This document shows positions 1-8,415 of a stretch of DNA of 21,016 bases, piece by piece (positions within the stretch are counted from its first letter, which is position 1; each line of letters starts with the position of its first letter). This stretch comes from Larix sibirica (Eukaryota; Streptophyta; Pinopsida; Pinales; Pinaceae), in contig NWUY0300005895.1 of assembly GCA_004151065.3 (NCBI GenBank), forward strand, positions 10,100 through 31,115, in the 5' to 3' direction. Under the pieces are notes generated by a model. It was not told the DNA's origin. It did no database searches and was given only the letters and a program-made list of their open reading frames with translations. The translations under genes were made by a program, and so were the position numbers.

Positions 1-86
1 TTCCAAAGAGGAGACTTTGGATCAATTTTCTCTGCAGGGGCAGATTGAATTTCCTGCTCCTCAACATTCATGGATGATGATTCCAT
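1..86 (-). CDS. Partial N-terminus of a possible BED-zinc-finger / hAT-related protein
   Basis: Reading leftward from an ATG at 86-84, 28 codons stay open to the window edge. They begin MESSSMNVEEQ and end PKSPLW with a partial codon. Acidic low-complexity residues followed by D-P-x-S-P-L-W-K is the usual lead-in to BED-type zinc fingers in plant hAT/DUF659-type proteins; this is family knowledge, and the zinc ligands themselves lie outside the window. The start is favoured because an in-frame TAG sits 12 codons upstream with no other ATG between. A good 3' splice site (pyrimidine-rich stretch then CTGCAG, 136-141 on this strand) suggests a 5'-UTR intron ending at 136, with UTR exon 87-135. 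It could be a domesticated transposase, a live hAT element, or a chance open frame. Confidence 0.42.
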   Translation of the reverse strand, partial: MESSSMNVEEQEIQSAPAEKIDPKSPLW

Positions 87-355
87 GATATGATGATGCA
101 GATGAATAGTAGGTTGAAGCTAAGTTGTATAACACCTGCAGAAAAATGACCAGATTTGAAACAAGAATCAAATCTGCCCCTTTAACTTTTAAGCCTTAAA
201 CATTAAACTAAATCAGAGACAGAACCATGATAATTTCAAGAGTATAACCAACAGAGACATAATGCTTTTAATATTTTATCTCTATTAAGGGTTTATCATT
301 TATCTTTGAAAACAGAAGGAAGGATGGTCAAACAGGCTGGTAGAATCTAAGTCTT

Positions 356-415
356 AAGATTGACACTAACAGGCATCTCTTTTTCAAGATTGACACTGAC
401 TGGCATCTCTTTTTC
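356..415. repeat. 30-bp tandem duplication
   Basis: Two head-to-tail 30-bp copies (356-385 and 386-415) start AAGATTGACACT and end ATCTCTTTTTC, differing at two positions near the middle. No function is apparent; it looks like a local replication-slippage duplication. Confidence 0.9.
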
Positions 416-604
416 AGTTTTTCAAATTTCATGGAAAGGAAATGACATGCAAGTTTGCAACTTTTAATCAGTTGGGTGAATAAATTACAGCCACAGGTTA
501 CGGATCAGAACTGGCAGTTTAGAGTTCAACCAAGATTGGCATTTTCAGGGAAGATGTAGAGTTTCTAACTTTCTTGAAACTGGATTCAAGGTAGATATGC
601 TAGT

Positions 605-716
605 TATCCTAGGGAGGAGTAAACTATATATCAAAATTATGAGGCATGTGAATAGAATTACATTGAAGAAGTTTGTANTGGCTATCCTAGGGAGGAGTAA
701 ACTATATATCAAAATT
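605..716. repeat. 34-bp exact direct repeat at 78-bp spacing, next to an N
   Basis: The 34 bases at 605-638, beginning TATCCTAGGGAGGAG, recur without a mismatch at 683-716. The undetermined base at 678 lies five bases before the second copy. The repeat may be a real recent duplication or an assembly join that repeated one read end. Confidence 0.9.
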
Positions 717-1718
717 TTCGCTCAATGATGTATATTTTCTGATATATTATATTATTATCTAGTATTTACTAGTAAAGTTGTAAACTCAAACTGAGGTTTC
801 CAAATGCTAGTTAGATCAGACTTTAATAGAAGCCACTTCAACAGTAAAATTTAAATTTTAAATAACTTAATAAGGGATTCAATTTCCAAATTGAATTGTT
901 GATAGACAAAGTCAGAAACTTAGAAAGTGACAAAACCAGTTTCATCAGGGCTAGGTAATAGGTATCCAAGCTGGCAAGCTGCAACATTTTGATACTTTTG
1001 GATTAAATTTGGATTCTGGAACAGTAGTATGCATGCTCTTAGCTCCTATATACCCCCAGTTTCAACTTCCTAGGACATATATACAATGTACATCCACTGC
1101 CCAGTTTCAACTTTCTATAAACTTATAAAGAGAAATGGATTAGCTCAATAATGAATAATGGCATCCGTTGACAATATTAAACTACCTTATTGGTGGAGAA
1201 GAAAATTGGTTCTAATTGACTAATTGAGATTCATTATATATTTTCTGTATGATATTTATTAATATTATTGTCAAGGTTGGAAAAATTGAAGATACTGCTT
1301 TTTGTTATTCTTACCACTACTTTTCCATAATCAGGGGCAACAAAGTCCCTCTTAAACAGCAGCAGGAAACTCTCTAACACATTGGATATTTCTAAATTCT
1401 TGTGTATTATTCCTTCTATTGGTATTTACTATTTAGTAATTTACTTGTTAGTTGTTATTTACTTATTTTATGCAGAAGTGAAATTCTAGAGTTGGTATAG
1501 AGGACCAAGCCTCAACCTATAGGCTATCTATCTAGGTACCGATACCCAGAAAATTTTAATACAGTATACACACTCTATTAAATATTTTAATAATTTATTA
1601 TAAGTTTATAATTTTATATGGAGTGGATCAGTCCAAAGCAAATGGGGAACACATATGTGAATTGGATGTTTAGTGTTTACACATACCTGGAGTTTGGAAC
1701 TTTGGACGTAGGCTGGAA

Positions 1719-1779
1719 CTTGGAACAACAGCGAATGGAGGAGCTTGGAACAACAGCGAATGGAGGAGCTTGGAACAAC
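1719..1779. repeat. 25-bp tandem repeat, 2.4 copies
   Basis: Copies at 1719-1743 and 1744-1768 are identical (CTTGGAACAACAGCG then AATGGAGGAG), followed by an 11-bp partial copy. Further on (about 1899-1975) GGAAGCC-type words recur irregularly, so the array sits in a purine-rich low-complexity block. Confidence 0.9.
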
Positions 1780-2138
1780 GAGTGTGCCAACTGCCAAGTT
1801 GCCAACCCGTGAAGACCCGTGCGTAGAAGAGTGACTGTGCAGTGTGAAGTTGTGAAGTGTGCATCGCTGCACTGTGAGTGTGAACCCGTGCGACTGCTAA
1901 CAGCTGGAACTGGAAGCCGAAACGGGAAGCCGGAATTGGAAGCCTAAACTCGAACAGCAAAGCGGCAAGCCGGAAGTGTAGTGCACTGTCAACTTGTGCA
2001 GAAGTCAACCTGTGTGAACTGTGGTTTGGAATGATGATCCAAGGTCGAATTTATAGTTGGCCTTCTAGGGTTTAATTTAGTGGTTAAACCTACTCAACAA
2101 AATGGCGGAAAAGCTTGGAAACTTTCCCGATTTTCGCA

Positions 2139-2345
2139 GATCCGTTTCAAAATTTTACGATCCCTTTCCAAATTTGCATGATCCGTATCTGGTTTTTCGT
2201 GATCTGTCTCCGGTTTAGGGTGATCCGTATTTGGTTTAGGGAGATTCGTATTGGTTTAGGGAGATCCGTATTTGGGTTTTGCTGATACGTATCCACGTCA
2301 ACAGATCCGTACCCGATCATTGCTGATACGTATCAATGCCGTATC
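2139..2345. repeat. 21-bp minisatellite built on GATCCGTAT
   Basis: About ten degenerate units of 20-21 bp follow each other, starting at 2139, 2159, 2180, 2201, 2222, 2243, 2263, 2284, 2304 and 2325. The best-conserved form is GATCCGTATTTGGTTTAGG plus two bases. Units at 2284 and 2325 read GATACGTATC, a perfect 10-bp palindrome containing the ACGT core TACGTA. Scattered GTATC words continue to about 2380. The spacing is close to two helical turns. It could be a regulatory array in a retroelement U3 or a plain minisatellite. Confidence 0.85.
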
Positions 2346-2690
2346 ACCCACGTTTCGAATCCGTATCAGTTTCCGATACGTTGAACGGCGTTTCAGGGCC
2401 TTCAACATGACGTTTTCGGTAACTTAGTTTTAAAGAGGGCATTGTATTACGACTGTGTAGTGTGTGTGAGAGATCGTGAGAGAGTGAAGAGGAAGTTGTA
2501 GCGGATGTGCTTTTGGTTGTATCCCATCCTTTTTTTGGACATAATAAAGAAACGACTAGATGTTTCTTTGTGGATGCAGCCCATATCCGATGAACCACGT
2601 ATATTGGTGTCTCTCTTGTATTGTGCTCTTCTGTGTTTTATTTCTGCATTCATTTTTTATTTTTATTGTTCTGCGATCTTGTTTCTAACA

Positions 2691-3420
2691 AGGCCTACAT
2701 CCTTTCATTTTCCAACAATCTATTATAGCATTCATAGGTAAAATTCTGCATGTAAAACAACTTCTATAATTCCCAGTCATCAATTTTCAACTCTCTTCGT
2801 TTCCTTTAGACTCAAAATGCACCCAAGGGGATTTTTGGCATTAGTCGTTCCCTTTCAACCACTTTAAATATACATTGAATAAACCATATAAATATTTGTT
2901 TTACTAAAGCTATTCCTCCATGCTTGAGCCATCCATAGTATAGCTTTAGTAATCCTATTTGTAGGGATACCTTGTCAAAGGAGAGTTGACCTAAAATGAG
3001 AAGAGGTGATAGTGTTAGTCCTCTTGAGTTACCTTAAGGTTGCACTTGTTATCAGGACAAATCTAAATTAAGTTCAACTTTGAGTGGTAATGGGGTGAAA
3101 ATCAAATTTGCGATTACAAAAGTATTGGATAACTTGAAACTACATTAATATGCATAAAGATGAAGTTTGTATACTAAAATCCTTACTCTCCAAGACCATA
3201 GTTAGGGAAAACCAAGAACACCCTCATTCAACCAAGGAGATTCAACAAGCGTTCATCAAACAAGAATGTCCTCCAAGGCAAGATGTCTCCTCTTTGTCTT
3301 CTCTTCACTAATTACAACCTAGGTTTCATCTCAAAACCCAAATCTCAAAATCTCGAAGGGACGAAACCCTCATCTTAGTCTTTAACATGCTCCAACAAGC
3401 TTAAGAAACCCTAGAGAGTT
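2691..3420. other. Gene-free stretch
   Basis: No coding region, RNA gene or clear transposon signature is seen. Composition is AT-rich with C-rich patches at 3190-3380 (words such as ACCAAGGAG and AAACCCT) that do not form a recognisable open frame. Confidence 0.5.

Positions 3421-3466
<46 letters not shown>
3421..3466. repeat. Compound microsatellite (TG)7(AG)16
   Basis: Seven TG units (3421-3434) run directly into sixteen AG units (3435-3466), followed by an undetermined base at 3467. The N probably marks slippage or uncertain repeat length, so the true copy number may differ. Confidence 0.95.
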
Positions 3467-3467
3467 N

Positions 3468-3903
3468 ATATGTTAACATTCAGTGACTTCAGAAAGGAAA
3501 AAACAAATGCTCTTTTGCCAGGAGTAAACCAGAGGTACAAGTAGCAAAAAGAGCAGCGGAATTACCAAACTGAAAACAAGTTTGAAAAATTCAGATTGAA
3601 AGCTTGCAAATATCAATTTATGAAAGGAAAGGGTATCTGCCAAGTGCCTAGTTTCCTACAGAAGACTAAAGCAGAACCGAGAATAAGAATCAAAATTCCT
3701 AATTTAATGCAAGTAAGGGCCAGAAATTTGAAAAATTAACTCTTGTGCAGCAACCTTGATCCATTTCAAAAGTAAATTCTGAGCCTTCAATAGCAGAGAG
3801 GAGTAAACCCTGACAGAGACTATATGGGTAGTCAAGTTTGCACAGAATTGTAGTGAGTTGCTTCCACAAGAGTTGGCAAGAAAACAGCTTGAAATGAATA
3901 CAC
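3468..3903. other. Gene-free stretch
   Basis: Purine-rich on the plus strand. Two overlapping minus-strand open frames of 76-84 codons exist here but have no domain-like pattern. Nothing else is recognised. Confidence 0.45.
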
Positions 3904-4034
3904 TGGTCAGTAAAAAAAATGGAACACAGTCCATGGATGAATAGACCCTTCATGAAAAGGGATGCTTGGTCAAGAAAAAAGATGGAACACAGTTCATGGA
4001 TGAATAGAGACCCTTCATGAAAAGGGATGCTTGG
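3904..4034. repeat. 62-bp tandem duplication
   Basis: Copies at about 3904-3965 and 3966-4034 share ATGGAACACAGT, ATGGATGAATAG and CCCTTCATGAAAAGGGATGC. They differ by one substitution, a two-base insertion (AG) in the second copy and small changes in the A-rich joint. The shared block also contains a CCCTT-CATGA-AAGGG inverted repeat. Confidence 0.88.
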
Positions 4035-4540
4035 AATGGGATTAGTAATTATCCATGTTTTTGTTTTAAGCTACACTAAAAATTTGTTCAAATTTCATAT
4101 ATTTATTATTTCCACAATGAATACTGGATTACACTTGTTCCTCTCATGTTTGAAAAATAAAACTCGTGTTGTAATTGATGTAGATGCAATAACAAATTGT
4201 AAATTTAATAAAACATTGAATTTCCTTTTTGCTTTTCTACATACAGTTCATTAGATGTTGATTGTGTTTTTCTTAGTGATGGAAAGTAATCAGTGAAATG
4301 GGAAAACAAAGAAGCCTTGGAAAGTCTGCTCCTCTCTTGATTGTCATTTAATTTATATTGGTAAAAATCAGTAAAAATAAATGTATCCCATAAAATAATT
4401 ATATAATTACAAATTGTGTCAATAAAATTAAATGAAAATATTCAATCTAAATACAATGTGTGAGTGTTAAAGCAACTTCTAAATCAATACTGAATCGAAT
4501 ACTAAGTGTTTTAGCTAAAAGCTAAAACTCCAACCAAGAA
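4035..4540. other. Gene-free, very AT-rich stretch
   Basis: No supported gene on either strand. A 75-codon plus-strand open frame (4027-4254) is hydrophobic but has no recognisable motif. The stretch lies downstream of the ARM-repeat gene. Confidence 0.45.
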
Positions 4541-4544
4541 AAGA

Positions 4545-4553
4545 TATAAAAGG
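4545..4553 (+). promoter_or_regulatory. Candidate TATA box
   Basis: TATAAAAGG is a near-ideal plant TATA box. It lies 44 bp upstream of an ATG at 4597 and points toward the coding-like patch at 4597-4843. No transcript evidence is available, and AT-rich DNA yields chance matches. Confidence 0.25.
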
Positions 4554-4596
4554 AGGTGCAAGTACAAGTAAGTCTCATTGCTAAATAGAGGACAGG

Positions 4597-4843
4597 ATGC
4601 CAAGGCCCGTTGGAGGAGCTGGAACTGGCTGCCAACGACGAGAAAAACTCAGAGTTGGGCTCTATTTACAGTTTAATCTGTTCATGTTGAGTTTCTTGGA
4701 GGTTTGCAGACATTGAGCAAGTAAAGCTGTTAGGAGAAAGAACAGCTAAAAATGTTGCAGGGATACTCTGCACCAGGTTGCTCAGTTTGAACAGATTTTT
4801 GGGTTTTGCTTGCCTTGAGTGGAGCTCTCGAGAGATAGAATAG
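4597..4843 (+). other. Coding-like patches of unknown identity
   Basis: Downstream of the TATA-like site, an ATG at 4597 opens a 39-codon frame (MPRPVGGAGTG...) ending at 4716. An overlapping frame, open from 4691 to 4843, contains IEQVKLLGERTAKNVAG, which looks protein-like. It follows a pyrimidine-poor but AG-ended GTTTGCAG that could be a splice acceptor near 4709. A small spliced gene or a gene fragment convergent with the ARM-repeat gene is possible. I recognise neither piece, and the composition alone does not prove coding. Confidence 0.15.
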
Positions 4844-4893
4844 CTAAGAAGAAAAAATGTGCATGAAATTATCGATTCAACCCAATATCTGTG

Positions 4894-4899
4894 TTTATT
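4894..4899 (-). terminator. Candidate poly(A) signal of the ARM-repeat gene
   Basis: TTTATT on the plus strand reads AATAAA on the minus strand, about 95 bases past the TGA of the gene at 4995-6725, with T-rich DNA around it on the plus strand. Position and sequence fit a plant near-upstream element. Confidence 0.45.
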
Positions 4900-4994
4900 T
4901 TGTTGTTTGAATGGGTGTTTCTTTCTGTTGCCTATTGCCTCTGTCTGTAATACGGTATGGGTTCTGTAAACATTACCTGCATATCAGATCAGTG

Positions 4995-6725
4995 TCACCA
5001 TTTGGCACTAAAGACCTTGCTAAGTCTGCTCCCTGCTATTTTACTAAGAATCTTCTTTGCTCCACCCACTTCCATATCTACGAGTTTCTCAAGGTGTAGG
5101 CAAGCTCCTGTAGATGCGATCTTCCTCCTGCCACTGTTGCTGTGGGAGAGGGCCAACAGTGCCGAAATAGGGACTGCCTTGGCCACTGTTTCATTTTGGG
5201 GATCTAATAACTGCACCAGACAAGACACATTCTCATCATCTTTGATGAATTCTTTTCTGTTGCTCTCCACAACAAATAGACTGGAGAGTGCCCGTGCAGC
5301 AGTTTCCTGAGAGAAGCTTGGTTTGCCATCCAACATCTTTGCAAGCAGACCAACGCACCCTGCCTCTCCCAGTGCTCTCTTTGACTCTTCTGCCAGTGAT
5401 AGATTGCAGATGACCGAGGCTGCCAACGCTTGAATTGCAGAAGACTCATTTTGGAGAAGAACTGTAAGCTGCTTAACAAATCGAGAGGACAACAAAAGGC
5501 TTGTAGAGCAGATGGATGCAGAGAGTTTGTGGATTGCCCTCAGTGCAATCTCTTGGACCTGGGGACTTGGTGCTGTTTCCAACAACATAACAAGGGATTC
5601 AACCCCACCTTCTCTGCAGATCATCTGTCTCAAATTTTCATGACTGGCAGCCAACAAATGCAAACATTCTGCAGAAGATTCCTGTGCAGCGGGTGTACCA
5701 GAAATCACAAGATTAATTAAAACTGGGATTGCTCCCTCCTCTGCCATGAGACCTCTTATGTCTTCCACATAGGCCAAGTTCCTCAACACTGCTGACCCAA
5801 TAGCCTGCAACTCTAAAGACCCACTTCGACAGATTTTGACGAGAGCCGAGAGCCCACCATTTGAACAAACCGCCCATGCATTCTCCTCATCTATCTGAAT
5901 TAATTCCAGATTCACAACAGTCAATCCCAGCAGAGCCTCGGCAGCCTTCTCCTTGCCCACAGAAGTTCCAGATTCCAACAACCTAATCAATGGTGCTACA
6001 ATACTAACACACTCTCCAATAAGACAAGCCTTGCAGACCTCCGACTGTACGAGAATCGAAACCGCAACTGCCGAATATTCTCTGATAGTTACAATATTCG
6101 AATCCAGCAAATGCACCAAGTATCCAATTTCTACCCCTCCATCCGCCACAGTGATGATATTCTTATCGTCCTCTTGAAGAAGTTGTAGGAGTGAAATCAA
6201 GGCCTTCTCTTTTACTTGGGGATTACCAATCTGAAGCCTTGCAAACAGATCCTTGACGAAGAAGGCCACATAGTCCCTGTTACCCTCAGTGCTTGCAGCC
6301 CTCGACACTACAATGGCATTACTGGATTCTCTCAACACTCCACTCTTTATCAGAATATCCAAATCGCGCTGGTGAAGATTTAATTTGTTAACAACTACGT
6401 CCAGGTCGCTCTGCATCAAAAGCTTCCCGCTGTACGAAAGCTCTCTGCATCTCTTTGCATGTTCTCTCGCCTCTTTCAGAGTTAATACAACATTGAACAG
6501 AAGCTCCTTCAATAACAAATTCTCGGCCCAATAACACGAAAACTCTGTAGTAATGCTGTTTATGGTCCGCTTCAGAACTTCCAGCTTCGTTCTGATCGTT
6601 TGCCATCTACCCGAAAAGACCTTAGTCGAACAGGCCTCCTCAATGAGCAGTGGAATCAGTTCTTGGGCTGTTCCTGCGCATTCTTGTGGATCATTATTAT
6701 CATTCTCATTAATCCCTCCCTCCAT
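4995..6725 (-). CDS. ARM-repeat protein, U-box-less plant family (Arabidopsis At1g01830/At2g45720/At5g50900 type)
   Basis: Complete intronless 576-residue frame. Residues 15-135 form a helical N-terminal domain (GRWQTIRTKLE at 39-49, KLLMQSDLD at 101-109) typical of this family. From about 150 to 540, eight to nine ARM repeats follow, recognisable by recurring GGV/GAI-x-LV-x-LL helices and by AVLRNLA (312-318) and VICNLSL (438-444). The C-terminus carries the family signature GAKKILSKI (555-563) and a basic end. No U-box, signal peptide or membrane segment is visible, so it is probably a soluble protein-binding scaffold; its partner is unknown. The start is fixed by an in-frame TAG three codons upstream of the ATG, which has a purine at -3 and G at +4. 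Length matches known relatives. The frame has no internal stop or shift and is likely functional. Family assignment is firm; cellular role is not. Confidence 0.93.
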   Translation of the reverse strand: MEGGINENDNNDPQECAGTAQELIPLLIEEACSTKVFSGRWQTIRTKLEVLKRTINSITTEFSCYWAENLLLKELLFNVVLTLKEAREHAKRCRELSYSGKLLMQSDLDVVVNKLNLHQRDLDILIKSGVLRESSNAIVVSRAASTEGNRDYVAFFVKDLFARLQIGNPQVKEKALISLLQLLQEDDKNIITVADGGVEIGYLVHLLDSNIVTIREYSAVAVSILVQSEVCKACLIGECVSIVAPLIRLLESGTSVGKEKAAEALLGLTVVNLELIQIDEENAWAVCSNGGLSALVKICRSGSLELQAIGSAVLRNLAYVEDIRGLMAEEGAIPVLINLVISGTPAAQESSAECLHLLAASHENLRQMICREGGVESLVMLLETAPSPQVQEIALRAIHKLSASICSTSLLLSSRFVKQLTVLLQNESSAIQALAASVICNLSLAEESKRALGEAGCVGLLAKMLDGKPSFSQETAARALSSLFVVESNRKEFIKDDENVSCLVQLLDPQNETVAKAVPISALLALSHSNSGRRKIASTGACLHLEKLVDMEVGGAKKILSKIAGSRLSKVFSAKW

Positions 6726-6995
6726 CTTCTTCTACCAATAAGGGGAATCGTTCTCAGCAATGGCGTGTAGGAAGTAGAATATGAGAATCATGGAAGGAAA
6801 TGGGATTTGTTTTGACGATTTCCAAGGACTCTCTCATAGGGAGAGGAGTCGCAGGCACAATGCATGGAATAATGACCCACACGTTCCCGTTGTCTCTTTC
6901 GACGTCGCAATTTATTTCATTTCCTCTAAAAATACCAATCAGAAAACCATTTCCATCATCAATCTGAGATTTATCTGATTACCTGCATACAATCC
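6726..6995 (-). promoter_or_regulatory. Putative 5' UTR and promoter of the ARM-repeat gene
   Basis: Read on the minus strand, the region holds a CCAAT-box complement (near 6933-6938), an AT-rich ATAAATT that could act as TATA (about 6909-6916), the palindrome GACGTC (6901-6906) and ACGTGTG (6878-6884), which contains the ABRE core ACGTG. Two ACGT elements close together would fit bZIP control, possibly abscisic-acid responsive, but this is inference from short words. Confidence 0.25.
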
Positions 6996-6996
6996 G

Positions 6997-7879
6997 GTGA
7001 TCTCGGATGAAATCTTGGCCTCTTTTTCCAATGGGCTCGATCCATGGCCAACCACTGTTACGTATTTTCCTCCCCCGCGTAAATTTGATTTTAACGTGAA
7101 ATTGAGTCAGTGGTGCCAGAAAGTCCAAGCAGAATCGTTAGAGGACCAGAACTCTCTGGTACAGATCTCTAAATTCACATGATTCAACGGATTGAGCAGG
7201 TGAAAATATAATATTTGCCGAGTACATCCGTTGACATTTGATTAACACAATAAATTGTAAAAATAAAAAGGTCAACATAGCCAGCAACCACATGTTGTTA
7301 ATCCGTGCGTAGGTAACCCTCCAAGTTTCCAACTTAAAAAGACAAAGAAAAAACTGACCTAAGCAGGAAGTCAAAAGGTGGGCTACTTTTTCAAGCGGGC
7401 TCTTCTTTTCACGCCCTCCCAATTGTCCGTTGTATCAGTAACGTGTTAAGCTAGTGTTCGAATTTTACTACGATGAAGCTATAAGCTATAGTTTTTAAAT
7501 TTCACAATATACATCAAATTTGATATATTTATTTGTAGTTATTTTTATTGGTATACACTTATATGTTGAGTTTTAAATGATGTTATAGATAAAGTTTTAC
7601 AAATAATGTTAAATAAAATATAAGAAACAATTAGATTTTATATTTATATAAAGTATTTTAAAGTACTATAAGATAGTGTATCATACTATATATATATAAA
7701 TAAATAAAACAAGAGTTGTATGTGGCAATGTCTATGAGAAAGTATGAAAATAGCATTTGCAAATGCAGTTCCATGACATAGGGAGAAAGCATTGTGTCAA
7801 AAAAAACTTCAAAACTTAAGTAAAATAAAAAAGCAATAACAACGGAAAACGATACGATATTTTTGCCACATTTGTATAT
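6997..7879. other. Gene-free stretch, increasingly AT-rich
   Basis: A 61-codon plus-strand frame (6997-7182, divergent from the ARM-repeat gene) is the only open frame with moderately protein-like composition, but it has no recognisable motif. From 7440 the DNA is extremely AT-rich with a short TA run (7686-7698). No gene is called. Confidence 0.45.
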
Positions 7880-8046
7880 AGATATATACGGTTGACTAGA
7901 TGTGTATAGGTATGTAAAGCTGGCTAGGATACAACGGTTGGTGCATTATATAAAGCTTCAAAGCAATTGATTCAGATATCTATATACAGTCGACTAGATG
8001 TGTTAAGCTGACGAGGAGAAGGGGTTTGTGCATTGTATAAAGCTTC
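7880..8046 (+). repeat. Diverged tandem duplication of a TATA-like module
   Basis: Copy one (about 7880-7959) and copy two (about 7974-8046) share, in order, an ATATAC word, GACTAGATGTGT, an AAGCTG word and a TATA-like end: GCATTATATAAAGCTTC in copy one and GCATTGTATAAAGCTTC in copy two. Copy two lacks about 7 bases after GATGTG. Each end looks like a plant TATA box, so the pair could be a duplicated promoter fragment from an unidentified element. Confidence 0.75.
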
Positions 8047-8364
8047 GGTTGATGTACGTTGATGCGTGATCTAACTTAGAAAAGCTTCCAAGTATGAAAA
8101 CATTGGTATCTTTAGAAATGTTGTAGGGTTGTGATTGTCCATCAGTTGAACTGGATTACCCCATGGGTTCCCAAGATGTAGTGGAAGACTTTGACTATGG
8201 AATAGAAAATGCAAAATAGAGCAGCGAAAAATTCTTTTCCTTTGAAAAGAAGTTCCAGGGAGCATTCCTGTACCACAAAATGTGGAGAAAATCCATAAAA
8301 AAAATTCCAACATACTATTGGATTTGAGTTTTGAGTGGCATTGCCTGTGACATAGCAAGAAAAA
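8047..8364. other. No recognised gene
   Basis: A 99-codon minus-strand open frame spans most of this stretch (8071-8370). It is rich in Phe, Leu and Ser with no domain pattern, and is best treated as chance or repeat-derived. Confidence 0.4.
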
Positions 8365-8415
8365 ACTCACTCTAGCACCTTAACTCGCTCTAGCGCCACA
8401 TCACTCTCGAGCACC
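8365..8415. repeat. Short triplicate repeat, ACTCNCTCTAGCNCC type
   Basis: Three degenerate 13-20-bp units (8365-8382, 8383-8402, 8403-8415) contain ACTCACTCTAGCACC, ACTCGCTCTAGCGCC and ACTCTCGAGCACC. The block is more GC-rich than its surroundings. Function unknown. Confidence 0.7.

Larger units (their letters stand above)
142..1445. other. Gene-free AT-rich stretch with short duplications
   Basis: No reading frame of note on either strand. If the gene at 1-86 is real, the proximal part may be its first intron or promoter. It holds two short duplications, annotated separately. A sequence resembling a degraded initiator-Met primer-binding site (TGGTATAGAGGACCAAG) occurs just beyond it, around 1494-1510, without a convincing LTR end beside it. 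Confidence 0.5.
1446..2690 (+). repeat. Tentative degraded LTR containing tandem-repeat arrays
   Basis: The segment starts TGTTAG and ends CTAACA, a 6-bp terminal inverted repeat of LTR type. Inside, in order, are a 25-bp array, a 21-bp array, a TATA-like TTTTAAAG (near 2430), a GT/GA-rich stretch (2455-2490) and a T-rich 3' part, the layout expected for U3-R-U5. Against it: the flanks (TTACT and AGGCC) do not form a target-site duplication, and no primer site or polypurine tract abuts. It could be one LTR of a truncated element or a coincidence. Confidence 0.22.

Noticed and set aside
1494-1510. Primer-binding-site-like TGGTATAGAGGACCAAG
   Set aside because: Needs a deletion and an insertion to match the initiator-Met site, and no LTR end lies directly upstream.
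1606-2008. Overlapping frames on both strands at 1606-2008
   Set aside because: They arise from the purine-rich 25-bp array, which lacks stops by composition; translations are low complexity.
2344-2741. Frames at 2344-2598, 2447-2653 and 2505-2741
   Set aside because: Mutually overlapping, hydrophobic or basic without motifs, and inside the repeat-rich tentative LTR.
4957-6177. Plus-strand open frames at 4957-5310, 5430-5720 and 5953-6177
   Set aside because: They lie entirely antisense to the intact ARM-repeat gene and show no domain pattern.
6997-7182. 61-codon frame divergent from the ARM-repeat gene
   Set aside because: Plausible position for a small divergent gene, but the product has no recognisable feature and no good TATA box precedes it.
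8071-8370. 99-codon minus-strand frame
   Set aside because: No domain pattern and AT-rich context; its end runs into the short triplicate repeat.
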